64,000 bases of DNA from Triatoma infestans. Lineage: Eukaryota; Arthropoda; Insecta; Hemiptera; Reduviidae. The DNA lies in assembly GCA_011037195.1 (NCBI GenBank), contig JAAEAF010002490.1, positions 1-64,000 on the forward strand, given 5' to 3'. Below are positions 33,481-43,149 of the stretch, in pieces; the first letter of the stretch is position 1; each line of letters begins with the position of its first letter. Position numbers and translations under genes: made by a program. The notes under the pieces were generated by a model that saw only the letters and a list, made by a program, of their open reading frames with translations, was not told where the DNA came from and did not search any database.

Positions 33481-34600
33481 AAGTTTCAAATCAATTTTTA
33501 CTTGGTCTGACCGCCCAGGATCGTAAGTAGAATCATGTCTCCACTTTTTCCTTTCAGTAATTTTTCAAGGAATTCTTTTCAGAAAAAAATTGAAAATATT
33601 TTATTTTATATTTTAAAAAGCACCTCCACTTTATTATTCCGTAATATACAGAATTAATTAGGGTTGAAGCCCCAGAGTCTTTGTGGAAACTAGTACATGT
33701 GTTTAATAAACTAAATTACCACCTTAACCTAAACTACGTATAAACATAGTTGTAAATTATTTATTGTTGTAATCACGCTAGTCAAATGATTTTATTCAGA
33801 GTAAATATATTTGTCCTACTTTCAAGAATGTTTATTATGGCCATGTAAAATTTCATTTCCGTTATTTACTTTCTATCCCTCAATAAGATGAAATATGGCG
33901 ACCTTGTCAAGAAATTGTACTAATCATAGACCTTTACAGTATTAAGGACAATTAACTGTTTAGTGTTTTTTCTAATTTTTTATTTTTGTAAAGTCTTCTT
34001 CTTTTGTAAAGCATTTTCTTCACAGTTTATCCATTTATTTATTATAAATATATGCAGGCTGCGAGAGGCAAGATAATAAATATTTCGACTAATTATCTAA
34101 TACGCATGCATAGCGATTTGTAATAATGAACGTATATAAATTGTGCCAACTTAACGCACTGCAAGAATAACAGATATAAGGAATAATACATTCAGCTCGT
34201 TTGAAAAGCAATTTAATTTTGCGAGTCATTGTTGCTGCTAGGTTTCTAGTCTTGAAAGACAGAAACTTTCAACAATTTCATTTTTGGAAAAAGTTTGTTT
34301 CGTTAGAAATTAATAGGAGAGGTCACCTGAACGTTTTACATCAAGTCTTTATTTACTTTCACTTATTCCTGGTTACAGGAAATATGTAAATCGTGTAAAC
34401 TTTCGATATCGAATTTTCGTGAATGTTTGTTGTTTTTTTTTCTACACTATGACTTCACCTATTCAGCCATTCTATGTCGAATGGCCAATAAAAAAAAGGC
34501 TGCACTGGCGATTGATGTTTTATTTATTTAATGGATTATAAATCCTTTGTATATAGTATATTTAGTTTCAGCTATCAACATTAACAAGTATTTACAACAG
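33480..34600. other. AT-rich intron sequence, no feature seen
   Basis: Open stretches occur but show no splice-compatible, family-like or repeat sequence that I can support. Confidence 0.4.
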
Positions 34601-34624
34601 AGATTTAGAAGTAAGATACTTCCG

Positions 34625-35560
34625 GTATTACACGGACGGTTCCAGAATGGATGGTAGGTCTGGAGCTGCGGTCTATTTTGAGACCGGAGATCATTTGGCA
34701 GTATCTCTTGGTGAATGGACCACGGTCTTCCAGACTGAGGTTTATGCACTATTCTTTGTTGTGTCTTGGTGGGAGGGTATGTAATACTGACTTAAAAGGT
34801 GTTTGTATCTGCTCGGACACCCAGGCTGCGCTGAAGGCGCTGAGTTCGTGTGTCTTCACTTCCAGGTTGGTGTTCTAAAAGACTGGAAGAGCTTTCTTCT
34901 CTGAAGGATGTGCTTCTAGACTGGGTGCCAGTTCACATGGGAAGTTTTGGGAATGATGAGGTGGATAGATTTGCCAAATTAGGCGCCTCTCTTCCTTTCG
35001 TTGGTCCCGAGCCTGCTGTTGGTGTGTCTTCTGGCACATGTCTGTCTGGCTTCCAGACAAGGACAGCTTCACAGCATTCATCCTTACGGATGAGCTCAGT
35101 TGGTTTTCGGCAGCCAAAATGCTCTTGGGGGGTCCGGACAAGGCCATTAGTGAGACGTTGCTGTGTTTTTCACGGAGCGCTCTCAGGTATCTGGTTGGAT
35201 CTCTTACTGTACATTGTGGTTTAAGAAAACATCTCTACATAATGGAGCTTATGCCGGATCCATTTTGTAGAGTCTCTAAGATAGAGGAGGAAACACCTAT
35301 CCACCTTATGACAGATTGCCAGGGTTGTGAGGAAATTAGGTTCAGAACCATTCGTGGGAACAGGATGTCTATGGAAGAGCTTAGGCTATTTCCGCTTAAG
35401 GTTATTGTCCGATTTATTCGGATTGCGGTGAATCTTAGATGGATTAGATCCCGGTCTGGATTTTTGTTCTAGACCCGTTTGTTGTTGTTTTTCTTGGGGT
35501 AGTTATATGGGCCCAGTGAGGCTTTGGAGAGCATAGCGTTACCCTCCCCAAAGACAAATA
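34625..35560 (+). pseudogene. RNase H LINE (family L1a), copy 3
   Basis: Starts at the RNase H domain ('YYTDGSRMDGRSGA'; E in 'FQTEVYAL', D in 'ICSDTQAALKAL', last D in 'GNDEVDRFAK'), continues through 'VGPEPAVGVSSGTCLSGF' and the cluster 'PFCRVSKIEEETPIHL' (first Cys pair broken to Cys...Ser), and ends with a stop near 35470. The 3' UTR (AGGCTTTGGAGAGC) and an (AAT)n tail run to about 35580. The open frame from 35038 to 35472 is long for a dead copy. Less truncated by decay than the 30-kb copy but 5'-truncated within RNase H. Confidence 0.87.
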
Positions 35561-35639
35561 ATAATAATAAAAATAATAATGATACATTAAATTCCAGTAA
35601 ATTACAATAACAATGAAAACGGACAAGAAAATGTATAAT

Positions 35640-36020
35640 AAAGTTATGCATAAAATTTAAACAGTAGTATAAATATAAATCTATAAAGAATTTTGAATCT
35701 AAGAAATACTTAAAATCTAAGAAATATTATATATATAGATATAAGTATATTTATAATAAACTATTAATTTAGACAGTGTAAATCAGTGAAGTGTTTACTT
35801 TGCATTTGGAATTGACTAATCATTTAAGTTAATTATATTTATTGAGAAATAATAAAATGACAAAATGAAAAATAAACCTTTACGAGAGGGATAGATAATT
35901 CAACTAAACCTATATAAAGCAAAATAAGTAAAAGTCAGTAATAAAAAAACATAATCAAATCTGAAATATTAAGATAAATAAAAAATATATGAATATAAAA
36001 TATTTGATGATAGTATTCCC
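35640..36020. other. AT-rich sequence, no feature seen
   Basis: A/T-rich run after the LINE tail; nothing recognised. Confidence 0.4.
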
Positions 36021-36029
36021 TATTTACAG

Positions 36030-36900
36030 GAAAAGGTACGGTGTGAGGGATTTAGTTTATGGAATGTTGTGATTGAAGGGCCGAAGAAAATCGGTTATTG
36101 CATTTTCAACTGGTTTCTGGAGAGATGAGAAATATCTAGTACAGAACTAAGTTTAATCAGTAATCTTAATGATCGGGGTATTGATGAATTTTGTAGGAGT
36201 AGTGATTTCTATAAAATTTTATGAAGAAAAGATTGCTGAGCCTAACTATTTTGACAGGGACGTTACTGAGAATAGTAACTCTGAACTGTGTATTAGGCCA
36301 TGGATAATAAACGTAGACCAGTAACAAAACGAATAATTTCCTCCGATCTGTACAACTTAGCAATCTGAGATGGTTTCTGAGAATTGTGTAGTCTAATTCC
36401 TGTCTGGGAATATTAAGTTTTAAAGCAAACAGGGGATATTAAGTTTGAAAGCAAACAATCTTAGAAATTTATTTTTAATAGTTTCAGTGTGATAAAGAAA
36501 CTTAGGTGACCAAACAGGGGAGCAAAATTCCAGGTGAGATCTGACTAATGCACAATAGAGAAGTTTGAGTGAATTCAGATCCCTGAAATAGTTAGTTATT
36601 CCGAAAAAAAGCCTAGCATTTTATTTGATTTAGCAGATATGGAGTGTATATGGTCATTAAAAGTCATTTTGGAGTCAAATATGACTCCTAGTTCAAGGGC
36701 AGAAGTTACTCCATTTAAATTAGTCCCTTCTAATTTGTGACGAAATTCTATTGGGTTAGAAGATCTGCTGAACACAATGACAGAGCATTTAGCTATATTT
36801 AATTTAAGTAAATGTTGTTTGTTTAGTTGGATATCCAGGAGGCACGTGAGAACAATCTGGGATTCCGAACAACTTCACCCTCCAATTGTTGTGATGTAGA
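36030..36900 (-). pseudogene. Jockey/CR1-type reverse transcriptase, C-terminal half
   Basis: On the minus strand from about 36860: 'LDIQLNKQHLLKLNIAKCS', 'SNPIEFRHKLEG', then 'ALELGVIFDSKMTFNDHI' (the LGV.FD..LTF box), 'SAKSNKMLGF', one frame break, then 'LNSLKLLYCALVRSHLEFCS' and 'VWSPKFLYHTETIKNKFLR', the classic end of the RT thumb in Jockey/BovB-like insect LINEs. The YADD motif would be just upstream and is missing, so the element is truncated at both ends. A single frame shift over about 180 codons makes it one of the younger RT relics here. Confidence 0.85.
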
Positions 36901-36917
36901 TAAAAAAAATTGTGAAA

Positions 36918-36960
36918 AAACATACATTGCCCATATTACAATGGGTTTCTTCTGATGTAG
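36918..36960 (-). repeat. family C remnant
   Basis: Minus strand: TCAGAAGAAACCCATTGTAATATGGGC, split here as TCAGAAGA, stem II CCCAT/ATGGG across a 6-base loop, then AATGT for GAAACGT. The stem is kept while both core boxes are mutated. Confidence 0.45.
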
Positions 36961-37199
36961 TTATCCTTAGTAGCTGAAACAACACTGACAAGATATAGGA
37001 GTGGGAAGTGATAGCAGTGTAGAAGTAGGGGTTAGCTTCCCCCTCCCTTCCGTAGATGGCTGTAACGGTAGCGCGGGCTTATTTTCAGTCCCTTTCCCTT
37101 GCGTAGTAGTCGTTTTAGAAAAAATTAGGAATCAATTCAGTAAATTTGCACTCCAGGTTAACCGATTTTCCTCAAATTTGGAATTATATCAATGCTATC

Positions 37200-38120
37200 T
37201 AAGGTAATTGTTTACAAGCATGCCCGCAAGATGTACGACGACTAACTACAGTAACCTCCACTCCCATTTCTATTATTTTTGATATATTTCATTTCTTTCA
37301 CATAATGAGTAATTTATTTCTGGTATGTTTAGAATTGATTCCTAGTTCTGGTTTGTTTAAAATTACTGTCTCTACAAATAATTAGCCAGTGTTCGGTACT
37401 TCAAATCTACAAGTTCTTGGGACAATACTTGAAATTAAATTCTCTTGAAATTGTCATGATTATGTATCGTAGTTTTTACTTATATTTAGTCTGATACTTT
37501 TTTAAATAAATCAGAATAAGAAAGAAATAAAGAAATATGAATGAATAACTACATCAGAAATGTGAGTGTAGGAAGTGTGGTAGTGAATAGGTTATACTAT
37601 AGCTAGTGGTCGTCCATCTTGAGGGCACGCTTGTGAACAATTACCCTATAGGTAAATCCAATGTTTATTAACAGTATGAAGATGGTAAAAACCATGTATT
37701 TACAGGGGATTTGAAAGGTTAAAATTTTACCTTTTACCAAAATAGTTGTAATTGAAACACGTAAAACAAGAGTTGAGAAAAGTAGTAGTAAACGACTTGT
37801 AAGTTATAGTTGTAATTAATTGTATAACTTACAACCAAAAGGTTTTGTCTTTGATTTTTTTTTTTAGATCAGGCAACTATAACCATTGCCATGCAATATA
37901 TAAAAATTGAAACTGTGAATAGTACCAATTAGTTACTTTAGCAAAATTAATTGCTTTGTTTGTTAACTGATTTCTTTTCAGCATATTAATTTTTCCATAA
38001 ACAATAAGCTTCAGTTGATTAAGTGGAGGATTTTAAAAGGTTAAGTTGGGCAAATAATAACTATTTATATTTATAAATAATTAAGAAATAAAGACTGGAC
38101 TGTAATCCAAAAAAACAAAA
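37200..38120. other. AT-rich intron sequence, no clear feature
   Basis: Only a weak family G trace at 37120-37200 (CAATTCAGTAAATTTGCACT). No exon seen. Confidence 0.4.
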
Positions 38121-38124
38121 ATCT

Positions 38125-38245
38125 CGAGACATTTTCCGTGTTAGCCTGCTTCATTTTGTGGTCATCGCAGGCTACCATGGAAAATGTCTCTGATGCTTTC
38201 CAGCTCTGCGGAACCAACCACCACAACAACCAAAAATCTGTTGTG
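38125..38245. repeat. family A foldback, hammerhead part deleted
   Basis: GAGACATTTTCCGTGTTAGC (about 38127) meets its inverted partner CTACCATGGAAAATGTCTC (about 38174-38191) and then the conserved end CCAGCTCTGCGGAACCAACC ending ACCACAACAA. Only about 40 bp remain between the arms, so the central ribozyme-bearing part is gone. Confidence 0.75.
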
Positions 38246-39125
38246 AAACACTCACACAACTTTCTCTTACTGCAGTTTTTCAAAATTTACTGCAAATTTC
38301 AAATTTTTACTAATATTTGCTTGTCGTCAATTTTATATCAATTGGAATATCTAAAATAATTCACTTAATCACTCATATTATAACAAATTATGCTAATGTA
38401 TGGTTTGGAGTGTTTCCACTTAATAGTTTGTTTAATAAAATTGTTCAATTGTCATGTTTTAAATATTATGATTACTTTTTTAAAATCCTGATAAAGAATA
38501 AATTTGTCGAAACGTTTGCATAATAATAGCTTTTTTATTATCTAAGTCTAAACCTCACTATACTCATCTGATATTAAGAACGGTCAAGAAGAATCTTACT
38601 AAGAATTAAATATGTTGCCAATATCCCGAGTTTGAAAAAAATCAGTTGACCGAAAAAGCGTTTCTACACAGTTTTTTCTGAGATTTCTGAGACTTTTCTC
38701 AAAAACAGTTACTACGGTTTTTTTTTTTAGACTGAAGAATATGTCAACTACACATATGGAGGCTACAACATTTTTATTTGAAACATTTCTCCGGGAAAAT
38801 TCATTTAAGCAGGCTTTCGTGGGATGGTCAGGGTTATGTTTCCTTAAAAGTGTTATCTTAAATTTTTATACAATTCTATTATCTAAATAATTTTAATCAG
38901 AATTCAATACGTTTCAAAACTTTGAAGTTTGAAGAAAATCGGTTAACCGAAAGTGCTTTTTTTCTGTAGTTATTTCAGTTTTCTACGATTTTATCCGTAA
39001 AAATATCGATGGATTTCATAATAATTACTGGAAACTTTTGTCACCTGGAATATTAAACTGTCACCTAAATTTTGTAAACTGGAATAAAAGAAAGTAGTGT
39101 GAGTGTTTCACGTCAGATTTTTCTA
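38228..39125. repeat. family G, most complete copy with inverted ends
   Basis: The left end CTGTTGTGAAACACTCACAC (38238) and the complement of the right end (CTGACGTGAAACACTCACAC) are inverted copies of the same module, each followed inward by CTTTCTNTTA...CAGTTT...CAAAATTT. Between them are two monomers with TTGACCGAAAAAGCG (38649) and TTAACCGAAAGTGC (38942), about 290 bp apart. This suggests family G is an element with terminal inverted modules and an internal short tandem array. Confidence 0.65.
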
Positions 39126-39129
39126 TTTT

Positions 39130-40035
39130 TATTAAATTCCACTCTTTATTATTTACAAATATAAATACAAACAGTATTATTTGCACAACTTAACCTTTTA
39201 AAATCCTCCATCCAATCAACTACGAGTTACACTACAATTACTTAAGTATTAGATAAAATTTTAACTTTTAAAATCTTCTATCAACATAATGATTTTACTT
39301 CTCCATAATCTTTAATATACATTAGAAGTATTTCTGTTAATATTCCTGAACATCAGCCAGTAATGGGAATCTTTTAACTTGTAAATATCATTTCTCAAGT
39401 TGTGATACTTTTAATGCCACAACCATTTTGATCAGAATTTCGACTGATGTTTATTTATGTCCAATTTAGGACAACCAAAAAGTATTAAAAAAAAAAAATT
39501 TCCAACATGCCACCTAAGTTCCAGGAGAGGGTAAATACTCTTAACTGTCGCAATTTAGTTTTCTCTACCAGTTTCTAATTTATATTCTTCTTTCATTGGT
39601 GTTAAAGGAATTAAATTTGATTTGATGGTGTTTGTTTTAAAATGTAGAAGGAAATCTTTTAGGCTATTATAACTTTTTCGTGACAGTAACACTCTGGTAG
39701 GTAAACCTTCTGCCAGCAAGGAGAATAAAACCATATGTTCTAATCGGAAGAAGGTTTATTTTACTCTGATGACAGAACGATGTAAAGTTGTTAAGGACTC
39801 TAAATAATTAGGGCATATATTCTATCAGTTCAGAAATAGAAATTTCACTTGTAATAATATTACCATGGCTCTGTGGGCTTCTCATTTCAATAAATAGCAG
39901 AACTCTCCCTGACTGAACAAACGCTTATTAATTCATTATGCTTCTCTACCGATTAGAAGAGTTTATTTCAGACAATAATCTGCTGGGTGATTAACAAAGA
40001 GGGTTTAGAAGGGGATATTCTACTCTATACAATTT
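39130..40035. other. AT-rich intron sequence, no feature seen
   Basis: No exon or repeat recognised. Confidence 0.4.
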
Positions 40036-40039
40036 ATTT

Positions 40040-40840
40040 ATTTTAATGAATATCATTAATTTAACATTTTTAAAAAAGAGTTAGCAAGTTTTTTTTTGTT
40101 GATTTCTCGGCAGCCTTTGACCGGTTTAATCGAAACGGTCGTTTTTAAAATTATTTATTTTAGGTATACCTTCCAAATTTGTACCATTTGAAAACTTTAG
40201 CGGCTGTCATGGGTAAAGATGAAATTTTCAAATTTTTCCAAGCAGGAAGGGATCTCAGACAGGGATGCCAATTAAGCCCGGATCGCACTTTTCCCGGACG
40301 ATTTGCCCGCTGTACTTGAGGGAACTGTTCATTTCCGAATCAGATTATTTAAATATTTATGTATGTGGACGGACGATGTTGTTGCGGCTGAAAGCCCATT
40401 AAGCTTCAAAATTACAGTGACAAATGTTGTTTGTCGGTAAAATTTGGATGAATCCAAAATTATCGTATTTTAGGAAAGGAGGGAGCCTGGCACTGGGAGA
40501 GAGGTGGCGTTTGGCGAAGCATGAGATCGAAACAGTTACAAATATGTAGGTGTCATTTTGTCTCTCCGCCTTAGTTTGCACTCGCAAACTTATCAAAAAA
40601 TTTTATGGTCTTCTATCAGACACCCCGCATTGTGTACTTCAACTAGAGACCGGTGTGTTCTTGTTATTTATTATCTTTTTAAAGCTAACTTCCACTATGT
40701 TTCTAAAGTGTTCGAACTCCCTGGGCACCGTCATTCAAGAGCTTTACTTATGGGAGTCGTTCATAAGAAGGTGTTTTGATTTCCATGTCATAAAAGTATG
40801 GTTATAATCTTAGTTTCCCGTTGATAATATGTCTTTGTGG
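40040..40840 (+). pseudogene. LINE reverse-transcriptase relic (palm to thumb)
   Basis: Plus-strand frames give 'FFVDFSAAFDR' near 40105 (the first palm aspartate, as in 'DF..AFD'), then 'GRDLRQGCQLSPD' near 40250 (the QGCxLSP box), 'YKYVGVILSLRLSLHSQTYQ' near 40540 (the LGV.L box) and 'FKANFHYVSKVFELPG' near 40700. The YADD block reads 'MWTDDVV', one change from LYADD-like. Heavy frame decay. It ends at the left edge of the DUF4817 element (40881). Possibly the same clade as the relic at 36 kb but a different family. Confidence 0.7.
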
Positions 40841-41067
40841 AAATCTCAGATGGCTTTAGAATGTATGTGGCCCACATATACAGGGTGTCCGGGCTAAGTT
40901 GTCCACCCCCTTTTTCTCGGTAATTATTGATGATGGAAAAAAAATTTCAAATCATAACTTCCTTTACTATTTGACTAGTATCTAATGATATTTGTTGTGG
41001 TGGTTGGTTCCGCAGAGCTGGAAAGCATCAGAGACATTTTCCGTGGTAGCCTGCTTCATTTTGTGGT

Positions 41068-41106
41068 CATCGACCGGTTTCGGGCGTTCGCCCATCTTCA
41101 GGATGC
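41068..41106 (-). ncRNA. hammerhead ribozyme-like motif, family A, near intact
   Basis: Minus strand: stem I strand GCATC; CTGAAGA (41101-41095); an extra T; stem II GGGC paired with GCCC across GAAC; GAAA (41081-41078); stem III as self-complementary ACCGGT; cleavage expected after C (41072); then GATG, pairing with CATC as stem I. Every core position of the hammerhead consensus is met apart from the extra base between A9 and stem II, which recurs in families B and C. Confidence 0.65.
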
Positions 41107-41228
41107 GTTTTTCAGACAGTATGACAACGCAGACTCGCACAGAGTAACTTAGTTTCACACTAACAATGAGTTTAGTGTGAACTAAGTTACTCTGTGCGAG
41201 TCTGCGTTGTCACACTGTCTGAAAAACG

Positions 41229-41266
41229 CATCCTGAAGATGGCGAACGCCCCAAAACGGGTCGATG
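41229..41266 (+). ncRNA. hammerhead-like motif, family A second arm, degraded
   Basis: CTGAAGA at 41233-41239, T, then GGCGAACGCC and CCAAAACGGGTC where GCCCGAAACCGGTC is expected. The GAAA box has lost its G, so it is probably inactive. GATGACC follows as in the other arm. Confidence 0.5.
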
Positions 41267-41639
41267 ACCACAAAATGAAGCAGGCTACCACGGAAAATGT
41301 CTCTGATGATCTAATGATATTATTAAAAAAAAATTCTGCTGCTGATATGCAGGTTACAGAAACAAACTTGTTTTTTCAAATGGAAACCCGTATTTTTTAT
41401 TATGAATTCTAAAAGTACTTTTTTTGGTGAGAAAAACTTATGAATTTTTGAACAAAAAAAAAGTTTTTTTACCACTGGCATAGTAATAAAAAACGGTTAT
41501 GGATAAACGCATAAGAGTCTGTCCAAAGGGCAAAAACAAAAATGCAAGATGAATGTTTACACAAATGCTCTCTTGTTTACTGTTTTAATCCCATAAATTG
41601 TAAACAATGCCTTGTTTTTAAAATTCTTTCAGTCTATCA

Positions 41640-41785
41640 TCAGAAGAACATATTTCCGTGGTACTGCCTGCTTCGTTTTGTGGTCTAATCGACGTTTCGA
41701 GGACGTTCGCCCCATCTTCAGTCTGCGTTTTTCAGACAGTGTGCCAACACAGGACTCGTACAGAGACTTAGTTTCACACTAACTG
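41640..41785 (-). repeat. family A half-unit with hammerhead-like core
   Basis: Minus strand: AGTGTGAAACTAAGTCTCTG, GTCTGAAAAACGCAGA, CTGAAGA (41721-41715), T, a GGGGC/GTCCTC stem, GAAACGTC (41698-41691), then CACAAAACGAAGCAGGC. Here stem III is ACGT as in family C, not ACCGGT. The base before CTGAAGA cannot pair with the one after GTC, so stem I is weakened. Confidence 0.6.
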
Positions 41786-42109
41786 AGGTGTATTTTTAAA
41801 TACTAAACTCTTAAACTAGGTAAAGGGATGTGGCCAGATGGGTGGGAAACACGTGTTTGGGTTGTTAAAGGGCAAATTCTTTTCTTACAGTGGACGCGGG
41901 GGTCTAATCTTTAAACTCTGTTGTTGGAGGGAGACTTACTTTACAATTAATTAACCAAAATATGAATAATATAAGCAAATACACAAAAATAAATTAAACA
42001 ACGATTAAACTAACATTTAAAATTCATTCATTCGTTTAAAATTGAACGATTTTTTTATATAATTAAGTTAAGTTTTTCGGTCTTCAGTCTACCTCAAAAT
42101 TTCATTCGT

Positions 42110-42620
42110 TCCGGCAAGATGAACCGTCCATATTCTACAAACGAAAAAACTGTATGACATTTGATGTCGTACATTTTTGATAATTCCGTCGTTAAGCTTA
42201 AACAGCTGCAAGGGTTTACCAGGAGAGATTTTCTGAACGAAGACATCCAAGCCGGAAAACAATTGCTCGTATTGCTGCAACGTTTCGCTTGTTTGGCAGT
42301 GTCATTCGCCAAGGGCCAAAAAATAGGGTTAGGAATGTTCGTACTTTTGATACTGAGCTTGATGTACTACTGTATGTGCAGGAGAATCCAAACACTTCAG
42401 TTCGAAATGCGGCTAGAGTTCTGGGAATTAGTAAAACTGACGTATGGGACATACTCCGGCACTATCAAATTAAGCCATTTAGGTACCACATTGTTCAGGG
42501 GTTTCGCAAAGGGGATCAAGATCGCCGACTTACTTTTTTGGCTCATATTAGTGTATTAACGGAGGAAATTCCAAATTTTTTATCTTTAATTTTATGGACC
42601 GATGAGACAAAAACACAGGA
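42110..42620 (+). pseudogene. DUF4817/HTH transposase, N-terminal half
   Basis: Begins near 42118 with 'NRPYSTNEKTV', a DUF4817-type start. After a frame break the second half of that helix-turn-helix follows ('RFSERRHPSRKTIARIAATF'), then 'RVRNVRTFDTELDVLLYVQE', 'NPNTSVRNAARVLGISKTDVWDILRHYQI' (second helix-turn-helix), and the linker into the catalytic core with the first aspartate in 'LWTDETK' near 42600. It stops there: the sequence runs straight into the right TIR, so the rest of the DDE domain is deleted. Such internally deleted copies move only if a complete relative supplies transposase. Confidence 0.82.
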
Positions 42621-42974
42621 AGCCATTTTGTTTTTTAAGATCCAGCAGTCAGTGGTAAAAAAAGTTTTTTTTTTTTATTCAAAAATTCATAACTTGGGAA
42701 CTACAAAAGCAATTTTAATTTTTCAAAAACAATTTTTCTTACAAAAAAAAGTAATTTTCTAATTCATAATAAAAAATAGGGGTTCCCATTTGAAAAAAAG
42801 AAGTTTGTTTCTATAACCTGCATAACAGCAGTGGAATTTTTTCTTTATAATATCATTAGATACTATTTAAAAAATAAAGGGAGTTATGATTTGAATTTTT
42901 TTTTTTCCATCATCAATAATTAACGAGAAAAAGAGGGTGGACAACTTAGCGCGAACACCTTGTATACAACCAAC

Positions 42975-43145
42975 AACTGTGATTGTAACAGAAACATTAT
43001 GCTGAAGTGAACTCTCTACACGAACTTGGTGAATTTGCTCTGACGATGGATGAAAATCCGAAACCGGTCAGGAACAAAATCAACATGCATGCTACGACGG
43101 ACAAAATACCAGATGTTATCCAGCATTGCGGACCCACCCACATTT
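42975..43145 (+). repeat. family B repeat, best copy
   Basis: Directly beyond the right end of the DUF4817 element. GTGAACTCTCTACACGAACT, then a hammerhead-like core, then CAACATGCATGCTACGACGG and CCAGCATTGCGGACCCACCC. The part after the core is alignable with family A (AGGCTACCACGGAAAATGTC...CCAGCTCTGCGGAACCAACC), so A and B are related subfamilies. Confidence 0.75.
43036..43075 (+). ncRNA. hammerhead ribozyme-like motif, family B, near intact
   Basis: CTGACGA (43040-43046), an extra T, stem II GGAT/ATCC closed by a GAAA tetraloop (43048-43059), GAAA (43060-43063), self-complementary stem III ACCGGT, and predicted cleavage after C43069. Stem II differs from family A (GGGC/GCCC) at two base pairs while keeping complementarity, which is covariation in favour of RNA folding. 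Stem I is only two pairs here (AG/CT), weaker than in family A. Confidence 0.65.
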
Positions 43146-43149
43146 TCAG

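Larger units (their letters stand above)
40993..41309. mobile_element. family A foldback element, nested, 13-bp target duplication
   Basis: 317 bp inserted into the left TIR of the DUF4817 element. ATCTAATGATATT occurs at both edges (40980-40992 and 41309-41321, sharing one base). The uninterrupted opposite TIR has it once, so this is a target-site duplication. The element is a near-palindrome: CATCAGAGACATTTTCCGTG at the left is mirrored by CACGGAAAATGTCTCTGATG at the right, centred near 41166. The left arm has about 31 extra bp at its outer end (TGTTGTGGTGGTTGGTTCCG...). Each arm carries a hammerhead-like core. No protein is encoded. Confidence 0.85.
40881..42962 (+). mobile_element. DUF4817-type DNA transposon with ~300-bp TIRs, internally deleted
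   Basis: The left end CAGGGTGTCCGGGCTAAGTT and the complement of the right end (CAAGGTGTTCGCGCTAAGTT) begin inverted repeats that continue through GTTGTCCACC, TAATTATTGATGATGG, CAGGTTATAGAAACAAACTT and TTTTTTACCACTG, about 300 bp once the foldback at 40993-41309 is removed. TATA flanks both sides, consistent with TA targeting. The interior holds the N-terminal half of a transposase (42110-42620) and a second foldback insertion (41640-41785). Confidence 0.85.

Noticed and set aside
38480..38520. Possible fourth hammerhead-like core (CCTGATAAAG...GTCGAAACGTTTGC).
   Set aside because: CTGATAA lacks the invariant G of CTGANGA, no convincing stem II can be drawn, and no related copy with intact boxes is in the window.
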